From Rhodospirillaceae bacterium (lineage in GTDB: Bacteria > Pseudomonadota > Alphaproteobacteria > Rhodospirillales > Casp-alpha2), in NCBI GenBank assembly GCA_016845145.1, contig JAERTE010000020.1:62001-126000 (forward strand): a DNA stretch of 64,000 nt, written 5' to 3'. The notes beneath the pieces were generated by a model. It searched no databases. It saw only the letters and a program-made list of their open reading frames with translations, and was not told the DNA's origin. Made by a program: the position numbers and the translations under genes. Shown in pieces: positions 27,704 to 36,041 of this stretch (position 1 is the stretch's first letter; each line of letters starts with the position of its first letter).

Positions 27704-28066
27704 ATGGCGCAAAGTAGCGGATTTCTCACGACCCATATTCTTGATACGGCGAACGGATGCCCGGCCCAAGGCGTGCGGATTGGACTGTTCCAGTTGCACG
27801 GCGATGAGCGTCAATTGATCGCCTCCATGGTTACCAATGACGATGGGCGCACCGACGAGCCCATTCTCGGCAAAGGCGCGATGGAGGCCGGCACCTATGA
27901 GTTGGTGTTTGAGATCGGGGATTATTTTGCCGGCAGCGGCGAGAAACCGGCGCACCCGTTTGTCGATGTGGTGCCGATCCGTTTCGGAATCAGTGACGCC
28001 GAACAGCACTATCACGTTCCGCTGCTGGCCTCGCCATTTTCCTACTCGACGTACCGTGGGAGCTAG
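27704..28066 (+). CDS. uraH: 5-hydroxyisourate hydrolase (transthyretin-like)
   Basis: Hydrolyses 5-hydroxyisourate, the product of urate oxidase, to OHCU. The 120-residue protein has both family signatures: N-terminal LTTHILDTANGCPAQGV with the active-site His, and the exact C-terminal tail YSTYRGS. HHF-type core positions include the paired residues of EQHYHVPLLASPFSYSTYRG. The start at ATG 27704 has a GGAGGG site five bases upstream; the frame extends further 5' but without similarity. The 3' end overlaps the convergent LysR gene by 4 bases. Confidence 0.95.
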   Translation: MAQSSGFLTTHILDTANGCPAQGVRIGLFQLHGDERQLIASMVTNDDGRTDEPILGKGAMEAGTYELVFEIGDYFAGSGEKPAHPFVDVVPIRFGISDAEQHYHVPLLASPFSYSTYRGS

Positions 28067-29001
28067 CGCTCTCCGCCAAGGATGCGCTTACATTCGGTCA
28101 AGGCGTAATCGATAAACAGCCGAACTTTGTGATCCTGCAAACGCTTGTGTGGATAGACACAAGCGAAAGGCAACGCCGTCGGCGGTGTTTTCTGCACCAC
28201 ACGGACAAGCTCGCCCGATTGCAAGGCGTCGGCAACCTCATAGACCGCCTTGTTGACGACGCCGCATCCCGCCAGAGCCCATGCTGTGAGCACGTCGCCA
28301 TCGTCTGATTCCAGCGGGCTATGAAAATCGAAACGTTTGGAACTGCCGTCGACCTGTAACAGCCAGAAGAATTCGTCGGCGCCCGGATAACGCAACAACA
28401 AACACTTGTGGCCTTGTTCGATCAAATCCTCACCAGTGTCAGGCATGCCGTACTTTTCTACATACTCCGGTGCCGCGCAAAGCACGCGTTCGAACTCATG
28501 AATTTGACGGACCCGCATTTCCGAGTCCGATAAGCGCCCCGTCATGAACGCCGCATCGAGCCCTTCGTTGGTGATATCGACGCTACGGTCGGTGAGCCGC
28601 AATCGTATGTTTATGTCGGGATAACGTTCATTGAACTGCGGAATAATCGGCGCGATCAGCTTTTTACCCAGGCCTAGCGGTGCGGAAACGAAAATCGACC
28701 CTTTCGGCTTGTCGGTAATCTCCGACATGCCGCCTTCCACCTCGGCGATGGTATCGAGAATTTTCGTCGCCCCCGTGTACAGCAGCTTGCCGTGCGAGGT
28801 CGGCGTCATGGAGCGCGTGGTGCGGTTGAACAGGCGAACCGCGAAGTGCTTTTCCAACTCGGAAATACGGCTGCTCACCACCGCCGCGGACAGCCGCTGG
28901 TCGCGCCCCGCCGCCGACATGGAGCCGAGTTCGAAGACCCGGACGAAAGTTTGAAGATTATTCACATAAGACACGATAAAATAGATACTATTGTTTGGCA
29001 T
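28063..29001 (-). CDS. LysR family transcriptional regulator of the purine cluster
   Basis: A 312-residue LysR protein: winged helix-turn-helix (VNNLQTFVRVFELGSMSAAG, then AVVSSRISELEKHFAVRLFN) and an effector-binding domain of two alpha/beta lobes. It lies between uraH and puuD and is divergent from puuD, the classical arrangement for a local LysR activator, so it probably senses urate or a downstream intermediate. The first 12 residues from ATG 29001 look like translated AT-rich promoter. GTG 28965 (VNNLQTF) would give the usual LysR N-terminus and length of 300; neither start has a good ribosome-binding site. Confidence 0.88.
   Translation of the reverse strand: MPNNSIYFIVSYVNNLQTFVRVFELGSMSAAGRDQRLSAAVVSSRISELEKHFAVRLFNRTTRSMTPTSHGKLLYTGATKILDTIAEVEGGMSEITDKPKGSIFVSAPLGLGKKLIAPIIPQFNERYPDINIRLRLTDRSVDITNEGLDAAFMTGRLSDSEMRVRQIHEFERVLCAAPEYVEKYGMPDTGEDLIEQGHKCLLLRYPGADEFFWLLQVDGSSKRFDFHSPLESDDGDVLTAWALAGCGVVNKAVYEVADALQSGELVRVVQKTPPTALPFACVYPHKRLQDHKVRLFIDYALTECKRILGGER
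28980..28992. promoter_or_regulatory. Imperfect dyad AATAG-N3-CTATT upstream of puuD
   Basis: A short symmetric AT-rich motif in or just before the 5' end of the lysR gene and about 90 bases from puuD. LysR proteins bind dyads of this general size and often autoregulate. The placement fits better if lysR starts at 28965. Weak evidence. Confidence 0.25.
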
Positions 29002-29082
29002 TTTTTGAAAGTCTTTGGGACAACCGCATCTTCAGTTTCTCGCGGATTGTTGCCATTCTGCCGGTGATAAATGGGGAGCGTC

Positions 29083-30327
29083 ATGTTCGAGTTCGCAATT
29101 GCCTGGGATTGGCTCAGCCTTGCCGCACGCTGGCTGCACATCATTACCGCCATCGCCTGGATCGGATCATCATTCTATTTCATCGCGCTCGATTTGGGTT
29201 TGCGGAAAAGTCCGGACTTGCCTGAAGGTGCCACGGGGGAAGAATGGCAGGTTCACGGTGGCGGATTTTACCATATCCAAAAGTATATGGTCGCGCCGGC
29301 ACAAATGCCCGAGCACCTAACCTGGTTCAAGTGGGAGAGTTATGCCACGTGGCTTTCGGGTTTTGCCTTGATGGCTATCGTTTACTACGCGGGCGCGGAT
29401 ATCTATCTGATCGATCCGGATGTGTTGGACGTATCGGCGGGTACGGCCATTGTGATTTCTGTAGCTTCCATTGGCGTCGGATGGGTGATTTACGATCTCC
29501 TGTGCAAATCGCCCTTCGGCGCCGACAACACACGGCTGATGATTCTTCTGTATTTCGTGCTTGTCGCCATGGCCTGGGGCTACACGCAACTGTTCACGGG
29601 CCGCGCCGCATTTGTGCACTTGGGCGCCTTCACGGCGACCATCATGTCGGCCAACGTGTTTTTGATCATCATCCCCAACCAAAAAATCGTCGTGGCCGAT
29701 CTCAAGGCTGGTCGCGCACCGGACCCTAAATATGGATTGCAGGCCAAGCAGCGATCCACCCACAACAATTACCTGACACTGCCGATCCTGTTTTTGATGC
29801 TCTCAAACCACTATCCTCTGGCTTTCGCCACGGAGTACAACTGGGTCATCGCGTCACTGGTGTTCTTGATGGGCGTCACCATCCGCCACTATTTCAATTC
29901 CAAGCACGCGCGCAGCGGCAATCCAGTCTGGACCTGGGTGGCAACGACGGCGCTTTTCGTGGCAATCATCTGGCTGTCGACGCTCGGCCCCGGGCCGGAA
30001 CCCGATGAAGAAACTGCCACACTGACGAAGTACGAGCAGCAGTTTGCCGGAGCGCAGCAGTTCGAGGATGTCCGTGATTTGGTCCAGGGCCGGTGCTCCA
30101 TGTGCCATGCCGCCGAGCCCGGCTGGGAAGGGATCATCGCGCCGCCGAAAGGCGTGCAATTGGAAACTGATGCTCAGATCGCACGTCACGCGACAGAGAT
30201 TTATCTGCACGCCGGGCGCAGCCGCGCCATGCCGCCGCCAAGTGTTTCACGTGATGGAATTGAGCTGAACGCCGAAGAACGTGCGCTTTTGGTGAAGTGG
30301 TACGAAAGCGTAAGGGGCGCCTCATGA
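29083..30327 (+). CDS. puuD: Membrane cytochrome-c type urate oxidase
   Basis: PuuD oxidises urate to 5-hydroxyisourate and passes electrons to the respiratory chain instead of oxygen. The 414-residue protein has an N-terminal membrane domain (DUF989) with about eight helices, opening LSLAARWLHIITAIAWIGSS and containing HGGGFYHIQKYMVAP. A C-terminal soluble cytochrome c domain (from about 325) has the haem motif CSMCH at about 342 and the axial Met region RSRAMPPPSVS near 385. It fills the urate oxidase role in this cluster; no uricase of the UOX or HpxO type is present. ATG 29083 has GGGGAG just upstream and matches homologue N-termini; an in-frame ATG lies at 29071. Confidence 0.93.
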   Translation: MFEFAIAWDWLSLAARWLHIITAIAWIGSSFYFIALDLGLRKSPDLPEGATGEEWQVHGGGFYHIQKYMVAPAQMPEHLTWFKWESYATWLSGFALMAIVYYAGADIYLIDPDVLDVSAGTAIVISVASIGVGWVIYDLLCKSPFGADNTRLMILLYFVLVAMAWGYTQLFTGRAAFVHLGAFTATIMSANVFLIIIPNQKIVVADLKAGRAPDPKYGLQAKQRSTHNNYLTLPILFLMLSNHYPLAFATEYNWVIASLVFLMGVTIRHYFNSKHARSGNPVWTWVATTALFVAIIWLSTLGPGPEPDEETATLTKYEQQFAGAQQFEDVRDLVQGRCSMCHAAEPGWEGIIAPPKGVQLETDAQIARHATEIYLHAGRSRAMPPPSVSRDGIELNAEERALLVKWYESVRGAS

Positions 30328-30369
30328 GCACAACAATCTAGTAATTTCAAACTCCGAAAGACAACACAG

Positions 30370-31194
30370 ATGACGAACCCACCTTACGCCACGCCACCGG
30401 GCGGGCTGCCGCCGCAATCCCAATTGTTATCGGGGCGTGCGGTTTTCAAGAATGCCTACGCCGTCATCCCCGGCGGCGTGATGACAGATATCGTCACCAG
30501 CCGCCTTCCATTTTGGAATGATGCGCGATTTTGGGTGTTGGCGCGGCCGTTGTCGGGGTTTTCGGAAACCTTTTCTCACTACATTTGCGAAGTCATGCCC
30601 GGCGGTGGTAGCGACAAGCCGGAAACCGATCCCAATGCACAGGCCATATTGTTCGTCGTCGATGGCACGATGTCACTCAGCGTGGACGGCCAAGCCCATG
30701 ACCTGACGACCGGCGGATACGCCTACATTCCGCCCGGTAGTAACTGGTCGGTGGTGAACCGCTCGTCCGCCCCGGTGCAATTTCATTGGCTCCGTAAAGC
30801 CTATGAGAAGGTGGAGGGTATGGGCCCACCCGACTTGTTGATCACCAGCGATACCGATATCGTGCCGGACCCGATGCCCGATACGGACGGCAAATGGGCA
30901 ACCACACGGTTTATCGATCCCTCTGATTTGCGCCACGATATGCAGGTCAATATCGTTACGCTCGAGCCCGGCGCCGTGATTCCTTTTACCGAAACTCATG
31001 TCATGGAGCATGGACTCTACGTGTTAGAGGGCAAAGCCGTGTATCGGCTGAATGAAGACTGGGTTGAAGTCGAAGCCGGTGACTACATGTGGCTGCGCGC
31101 CTTTTGCCCGCAAGCCTGCTACGCCGGAGGGCCGGGCAAGTTCCGGTATCTTCTGTATAAGAACATCAACCGGCATATGCCATTAAGTATCTAG
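30370..31194 (+). CDS. allE: (S)-ureidoglycine aminohydrolase
   Basis: Releases ammonia from (S)-ureidoglycine to give (S)-ureidoglycolate. The 274-residue protein is a bicupin: the first barrel has ILFVVDGTMSLSVDGQAHDL and GGYAYIPPGSNWSVVN near 100-130, the second has HVMEHGLYVLEGKAVYRLNE near 215 with metal-type His and Glu residues. The C-terminal RYLLYKNINRHMPL tail is characteristic of this family. It follows puuD by 42 bases and is two bases from allA, so they are cotranscribed. Confidence 0.9.
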   Translation: MTNPPYATPPGGLPPQSQLLSGRAVFKNAYAVIPGGVMTDIVTSRLPFWNDARFWVLARPLSGFSETFSHYICEVMPGGGSDKPETDPNAQAILFVVDGTMSLSVDGQAHDLTTGGYAYIPPGSNWSVVNRSSAPVQFHWLRKAYEKVEGMGPPDLLITSDTDIVPDPMPDTDGKWATTRFIDPSDLRHDMQVNIVTLEPGAVIPFTETHVMEHGLYVLEGKAVYRLNEDWVEVEAGDYMWLRAFCPQACYAGGPGKFRYLLYKNINRHMPLSI

Positions 31195-31196
31195 CC

Positions 31197-31691
31197 ATGC
31201 CCAATATAGAGATCAAACTGGAGCCCCTGACACCCAAGGCCTTCGCGCCCTTCGGCGATATCATTGAGGCCGCCGGCACTGCGGACATGATGATCAACGA
31301 AGGTCGCTGCGGACGGTTCCATGATTTGGCGCGGCTCGATTTTGGTGGTGAAGCGGCACGTGCGGGCATCAGTATATTTCGCTCCGATGCTTGCGCGCTG
31401 CCTTATGAGGTCAAACTCATGGAGCGTCACCCACTAGGCTCGCAAGCCTTCATCCCCATGTCCACCGATCCGTTTTTGGTGATCGTTGCACATGATGACG
31501 ACGGAATTCCGAGAACACCCCGGGCGTTTCTAACGCAACCCCTGCAAGGGGTGAACCTGCTTCGCGGCACCTGGCACGGCGTGCTGACGCCATTTGTCGA
31601 TGACGCCGTGTTCGCGGTCATTGATCGGATTGGCCCGGGCAACAATCTTGAGGAATATCACCTGAAAGAAAATTGCATTGTCATAGAATAA
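31197..31691 (+). CDS. allA: Ureidoglycolate lyase
   Basis: Splits ureidoglycolate into glyoxylate and urea, the last step of the pathway. The 164-residue length fits. It shows the AllA N-terminal pattern LTPKAFAPFGDIIEAAG, the central MERHPLGSQAFIPMS with the conserved His, and the C-terminal NLLRGTWHGVLTPF motif. The urea released needs a urease or urea carboxylase, neither of which is in this window. It converges on the racemase-family gene five bases away. Confidence 0.93.
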   Translation: MPNIEIKLEPLTPKAFAPFGDIIEAAGTADMMINEGRCGRFHDLARLDFGGEAARAGISIFRSDACALPYEVKLMERHPLGSQAFIPMSTDPFLVIVAHDDDGIPRTPRAFLTQPLQGVNLLRGTWHGVLTPFVDDAVFAVIDRIGPGNNLEEYHLKENCIVIE

Positions 31692-31696
31692 TGGGT

Positions 31697-32452
31697 TCAG
31701 CCATTTGTAGGCAATTCGAACAGGCGACCATATCCCGAGACCTCACTTGGATTCTCCAGTAATTGAAGACAATGCCAAACCAAGGCCTGGTTGCTGGTGA
31801 CAACGGGCTTGTCCAATTGCCGTTCCAGCTGCTCAACGACCAATGCGGCACGGATGGCCGTGCATGAGATGAAGAGCGCGTCGGCGTCCGGGTCACAGGC
31901 CTGTTCCGCGCCTTCGATGATTGCCGACAAGGGAATCCCCGTCATCTCAATATCATCATCCATACCAAATCCATCGATATTCAGAACCTCAAGCCCTTGT
32001 TCGCGAAACCGCGCGGACAACTCACTATTCACCTGATCGGTATAGGGTGTGAGGATTGAGATCTTTTTGGCGTCCAATGCCTTCAGTGCCGCGCGAACTG
32101 CGGCAATCGGGTTGGTGCAAGGAACGCCGGGTTGCGCAGCCTGGATCTTTTTTGCAACTTCGGCCTCGCCAATGGCCGCCGTGCCCGACGTGCAGCCATA
32201 AATCATCGCATCGACACCCTTTCCGGGCAGAATGCCGGCGGCAGCACGGGTGATGTCGCCGCTCATGGCACGCAGGTTTTCCAGCGTCAGTGGATTGGCA
32301 TTCAGCACACGATTGGTGAACAGATCCACGCCCGCCGGTAACATGCGGCGCAAGTCCGTCTCGCTGTTGTAGTCGGTGGCGAGTGCGATCAATCCAATGC
32401 GGCCACCGGGTGCGATGTCGTCCAGTTTAAAATCAACGCTAACGCGGGGCAT
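31697..32452 (-). CDS. Asp/Glu racemase superfamily protein (maleate isomerase/arylmalonate decarboxylase-like)
   Basis: A 251-residue enzyme of the family that includes maleate cis-trans isomerase and arylmalonate decarboxylase. Both catalytic-type cysteines are present: AMIYGCTSGTAAIG near residue 80 and LFISCTAIRAAL near residue 190. With two Cys, an isomerase or racemase is more likely than the single-Cys decarboxylase. Conserved NPIAAVRAALKAL and LTPYTDQVN are also seen. ATG 32452 has AAGGAGG six bases upstream; the longer frame is rejected on that basis. It is last of five closely spaced minus-strand genes, 16 bases after the M24 gene. Substrate unknown; a hydantoin or short dicarboxylate is plausible. 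Confidence 0.78.
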   Translation of the reverse strand: MPRVSVDFKLDDIAPGGRIGLIALATDYNSETDLRRMLPAGVDLFTNRVLNANPLTLENLRAMSGDITRAAAGILPGKGVDAMIYGCTSGTAAIGEAEVAKKIQAAQPGVPCTNPIAAVRAALKALDAKKISILTPYTDQVNSELSARFREQGLEVLNIDGFGMDDDIEMTGIPLSAIIEGAEQACDPDADALFISCTAIRAALVVEQLERQLDKPVVTSNQALVWHCLQLLENPSEVSGYGRLFELPTNG

Positions 32453-32468
32453 GGATGCCTCCTTGGGG

Positions 32469-33638
32469 TCAGCCGACAACGGGCAGTTCGCTAGGCGCGC
32501 GGCGGCTCAGCATTTCAGCCCCCGTCTCAGTGATCACGATATTCTCTTCGTGCACCATTTGTTTGCCGGGCGCAAATTCCATACCCGGCTCCAACGTCAA
32601 AACAACGCCCGGTTCCAAGGTTGTCAAATCGTCGGGTGTATTCGACGGCCATTCGGTCAACTGCATGCCGAGGCCATGGCCCAACCGACCGACACTGTTG
32701 CCAAGCGCGCCGCCCTGTTCCATTACACCCCACATGGCCGCCCAGACATCGCTGGTCGTAGCACCCGGCCGGGCGGCGGCAAAGCCTGCGTCAGTAGCGG
32801 CATAGACGACATCGTAGGCGCGGCGCACCGCATCATCGGCATGGCCGAAAGCAAAGTTGCGGTCGAAGTCACAGAAATAGCCATCGAAGGTGGTGCCGGT
32901 ATCGATGATCAAAATATCGCCGGCCTTTTGGATGCGGTCGGTCGGTCCCATGATGATACTTTCGTATCCGCCGGGGCCGGAACCGGAAATCAAGTAAGGC
33001 GTAGTGTCCGCGCCGCGTTGCAATAGATCGATCCGCATGCGGTGGCAAATCTCGCGCTCGCTTTCACCGGCTTTCATCGATCCCGGCAGGGCCTCAAAGG
33101 CGTCAGAAGTGAGCGCGCAGACATGAGCGATCTTCTCGATCTCAGCGGCGGATTTGACGTAGCGGATACGATGCAGCAGTTCCGCCGCGTCGGCCATTTC
33201 GAAACCGCCTAAACCTTCCCGCAACCGATCATAGTCACCAAGCGGCATGCGCAACGCGCTCTCATGGCCCACAGGCACGCCCAGCCGGCCATATGCCCGC
33301 GGCAGGTCTTGGATAGCCGCGCGCAACAGCGTGACCCCGTCGTCTTCAGGCCTGGGTGACGGCCATGTGCGCATGTCATCAACCCACGTCGCGGCCATCC
33401 CGGCGGCGCCGATTTCAGGGATAACGGCGATCGGTTTCCCCGACAGCGGCAGCAATACGAACCACGGCCGGGTCGGGCTTTCCCAAAACTGCGTGAAGAA
33501 ACCGGTGAAGTATCTGACGTCGGGTTCTTGGGTGAGCAAGACGGCATCCAACCGCGCCGCATGCATGGCCGCCTGGACACGCTGCATCCGCGCCTCGAAC
33601 TCCGTTGTCAAAAAGCCTCGTGAGGGTACGGAGGGCAC
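32469..33638 (-). CDS. M24 family metallohydrolase (Xaa-Pro peptidase/creatinase-like)
   Basis: A 389-residue pita-bread-fold enzyme. The N-terminal creatinase-type domain is followed by a catalytic domain with all five metal ligands: Asp in ILIIDTGTTFDG, Asp in CDFDRN, His in GRLGHGLGMQ, Glu in LTLEPGME and Glu in VHEENIVIT. Members include aminopeptidase P, creatinase and other C-N hydrolases, so being metal-competent does not reveal the substrate. I start at GTG 33638, with GAGGAG five bases upstream; the GTG two codons earlier abuts the ribosome-binding site. Confidence 0.82.
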   Translation of the reverse strand: MPSVPSRGFLTTEFEARMQRVQAAMHAARLDAVLLTQEPDVRYFTGFFTQFWESPTRPWFVLLPLSGKPIAVIPEIGAAGMAATWVDDMRTWPSPRPEDDGVTLLRAAIQDLPRAYGRLGVPVGHESALRMPLGDYDRLREGLGGFEMADAAELLHRIRYVKSAAEIEKIAHVCALTSDAFEALPGSMKAGESEREICHRMRIDLLQRGADTTPYLISGSGPGGYESIIMGPTDRIQKAGDILIIDTGTTFDGYFCDFDRNFAFGHADDAVRRAYDVVYAATDAGFAAARPGATTSDVWAAMWGVMEQGGALGNSVGRLGHGLGMQLTEWPSNTPDDLTTLEPGVVLTLEPGMEFAPGKQMVHEENIVITETGAEMLSRRAPSELPVVG

Positions 33639-33665
33639 GATCACTCCTCGGTTGAAACCGCCGTG

Positions 33666-34391
33666 CTAACCCAGCCGGCGTTTGCACATGTCGACGAAAT
33701 GCGCGTAGACCTTCTCGGCCGCTGCCTCGTTGTAGACATCACGCTTCGGGAAACAGAACCCGTGCTCCGTGCCCGGGTGAATGTCCAGCACATGATTGAT
33801 AGCGTGGGTGTCGAGCTCCTTTTGCAACGTCGGAATCACGTAGGCGGGCACGGTGCCGTCGGTTTCGGCGAAGCCGTAGTACATCTCGCCCTTGATGTCT
33901 TTGACGCGAAAATGCGGCGAATCGTCTTTGCCCGTCACAATGCCGACGCCGTAAAGCGACGCCGATGCAGCGAATACGTCGGCGAACTCGGCCGCCGCCG
34001 TGGTCACGATGCGACCGCTCATGCAGTACCCGATGCAGGCCTTCGGGCCCGGTTTCACCACATCGAGGCCGTCCATGTAGTCGAGCAATAAGCGCGTGTC
34101 GTCCATCACCATGGCGTTGGACAACTCTTTCATGATCGCCTGCCACACGGCGCGGGAATACTGGTTGCGCTGCGGGAAGCGGATGATGCCGAAGCGGTAA
34201 AACAAGTCCGGCAAAATGACGTAGTAACCCTCGGCGGCGAACCGCCGCGCCATGTCGTAAAGCTCTTCGCGGATCGCCGGCGCATCCATGTAGAAAACGA
34301 TAGCCGGAAACGGGCCCGCTCCGTCGGGCCAACACGTAAACGTATGCATGGGGCCGTCAGGCGTTTCGATATCAACGATCAATTCATTCAT
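33666..34391 (-). CDS. Dienelactone hydrolase family protein
   Basis: A 241-residue alpha/beta hydrolase. The catalytic triad of dienelactone hydrolases is visible: Cys in CIGYCMSGRIV near residue 123, Asp in FAETDGTVPAY near 175 and His in GTEHGFCFPK near 207. FYMDAPAIREELYDMARRFA near the N-terminus is typical of one broad DLH subgroup. It is probably a soluble esterase or lactonase. It sits 15 bases after the ggt stop within the five-gene operon; what lactone or ester it opens is unknown. Confidence 0.83.
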   Translation of the reverse strand: MNELIVDIETPDGPMHTFTCWPDGAGPFPAIVFYMDAPAIREELYDMARRFAAEGYYVILPDLFYRFGIIRFPQRNQYSRAVWQAIMKELSNAMVMDDTRLLLDYMDGLDVVKPGPKACIGYCMSGRIVTTAAAEFADVFAASASLYGVGIVTGKDDSPHFRVKDIKGEMYYGFAETDGTVPAYVIPTLQKELDTHAINHVLDIHPGTEHGFCFPKRDVYNEAAAEKVYAHFVDMCKRRLG

Positions 34392-34406
34392 GGATCAAGC
34401 CTCCCT

Positions 34407-36017
34407 CTAAACTTCCAGGGCCATGCCGTCGCGGCCGGGGTCGGCGCCGCCGTCCCATTCGCCATCCTGCAGACGCACCGCATGCACGCCGGCGAAGTGG
34501 TAACTCAAATAGGTGCGCCGCGTCGGATAACCGCGCGATTGCAACTCCGCCTCAACGGACCGCAGTATCCGGTTGGATACATCAATGGTATCCGACGTGG
34601 TACAGAACCTGGGCGCCGCCACCGCCTGCTGGGCGTCCATACCGAAATCGACGGCGTTGAGGATGGATTGCAATACGCCCATGGTGATGAATGTGCCACC
34701 GGGTGCGCCGGTGACGAAGAACGGCTTGTTGCCATCAAATAAGATGGTCGGGCACATGGCGGTAAAACGCGATTTGCCAGGCGCCAGCGAATCGGGATTG
34801 CCAGGGCGTGGATCGAAAACGCCCATGCAGCCGTTGTACATAAAGCCCAACCCATCCGACACCACGCCCGACGGCATGCCCAGCGAATGGGTCATGGAAA
34901 CGCAGTTGCCATGTTCGTCAACCACGGAAACATGGGTGGTGTCTTTCGATTCTTCCGTCTTAGGGCCAAGGCGCGGCACGCGAGTTTTCTCACCCGACTT
35001 GATGCGATCCGCCATCTCGGCGCCGTGGGCCTTGCCGGTCAAACGCTCCAAGGGCACGTCGACGAAACGCGGGTCGCCTACATGGTTGTCCTTGTCCACG
35101 GTGGCGATTTTCATGGCTTCCGACACAGTGGCGATGTAGTCGGCGGAGTTATGACCCATGGCCTTGAGATCGAAGTTCTCGAGGATGTTGAGCATCTCCA
35201 GGATCATCACGCCGCCGCCAGGGGGCGGGTTGGTAGCGACCTTAAGGCCCCGATATTCACCCCAGATCGGCTGGCTTTCTTCGGGTTTGACAGCAGCCAG
35301 ATCTTCCATGGAAATCAGCCCACCGTTGGCCTGCATATCGGCAACGATGTCTTGGGCGATGGCGCCGGTATAGAAGTCGTCGACGCCGTGTTCGGCGATA
35401 CGCCGGTAGGTTTTCGCCATGTCCGGGTTCTTCAAAATCTCGCCGGGCACACGCAAGCTGCCGTCTTCTTTAAAGTAGATTTTTTTAGTGCCGACACTGG
35501 ATTTGAACTTCTCAATGGTCGGCACCCGGCCCGCACCTTCCACCACGTTCCAGAAATAGCTTACGTGCGGACGCACCATGAAACCGTCTTCCGCGTAGCC
35601 GATTGCCGGCTGAATCAGATCCGCAATATCCATAGTGCCGAAGCGCTCCAGCGCGGTGGCATAAGCGCGCAGGCTCATAGGCGTGGTGATCGACCCATAG
35701 CCCATCTCGTTGACCCGGCCCTTGAGGATAAATCCGAAACCGTCCTCCGCCTCGTGCTCGATCAAATCTTCCCACATATCGGGCTTCACGGCCAAGGGCG
35801 CGCGACCATGGAAATCCAACAGAATATGCTGGCTTTCGTTTGGCAGGTACAAATGCATGGAGCCGAAACCCGCGATGCCGCACATCTGCGGGTCAACGGC
35901 GGTCTGTACCAGCGCGGTTGCGATGGCCGCATCGACGGCGTTGCCGCCAGCCTTCAGTGCCTCGGCGCCGGCTTCCACGGCTTCCGGTTGCGGCGCGGTG
36001 ACAATGCCGTGTGTCAT
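34407..36017 (-). CDS. ggt: Gamma-glutamyltransferase family protein, cytoplasmic form
   Basis: A 536-residue Ntn-hydrolase that should self-cleave before the Thr of KDTTHVSVVDEHGNCVS, near residue 360, giving large and small subunits. Family motifs include GGNAVDAAIATALVQTAVDP near residue 25, GIAGFGSMHLYLP, PPPGGGVMILEMLNIL, and in the small subunit GAPGGTFITMGVLQSILN with the glycine loop. There is no signal peptide, unlike the periplasmic enzyme, so it acts in the cytoplasm on an imported or internally made gamma-glutamyl compound or related amide. Lies 24 bases after the aldolase gene. Confidence 0.9.
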   Translation of the reverse strand: MTHGIVTAPQPEAVEAGAEALKAGGNAVDAAIATALVQTAVDPQMCGIAGFGSMHLYLPNESQHILLDFHGRAPLAVKPDMWEDLIEHEAEDGFGFILKGRVNEMGYGSITTPMSLRAYATALERFGTMDIADLIQPAIGYAEDGFMVRPHVSYFWNVVEGAGRVPTIEKFKSSVGTKKIYFKEDGSLRVPGEILKNPDMAKTYRRIAEHGVDDFYTGAIAQDIVADMQANGGLISMEDLAAVKPEESQPIWGEYRGLKVATNPPPGGGVMILEMLNILENFDLKAMGHNSADYIATVSEAMKIATVDKDNHVGDPRFVDVPLERLTGKAHGAEMADRIKSGEKTRVPRLGPKTEESKDTTHVSVVDEHGNCVSMTHSLGMPSGVVSDGLGFMYNGCMGVFDPRPGNPDSLAPGKSRFTAMCPTILFDGNKPFFVTGAPGGTFITMGVLQSILNAVDFGMDAQQAVAAPRFCTTSDTIDVSNRILRSVEAELQSRGYPTRRTYLSYHFAGVHAVRLQDGEWDGGADPGRDGMALEV

Positions 36018-36041
36018 CGGTTTTTCTCCCTTGGAAAATTC

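Noticed and set aside
32469-33638. M24 protein as ectoine hydrolase or DMSP lyase DddP
   Set aside because: All five metal ligands are shared across the family, but the N-terminal domain does not show the patterns of those specialised enzymes and the neighbours do not fit either pathway.
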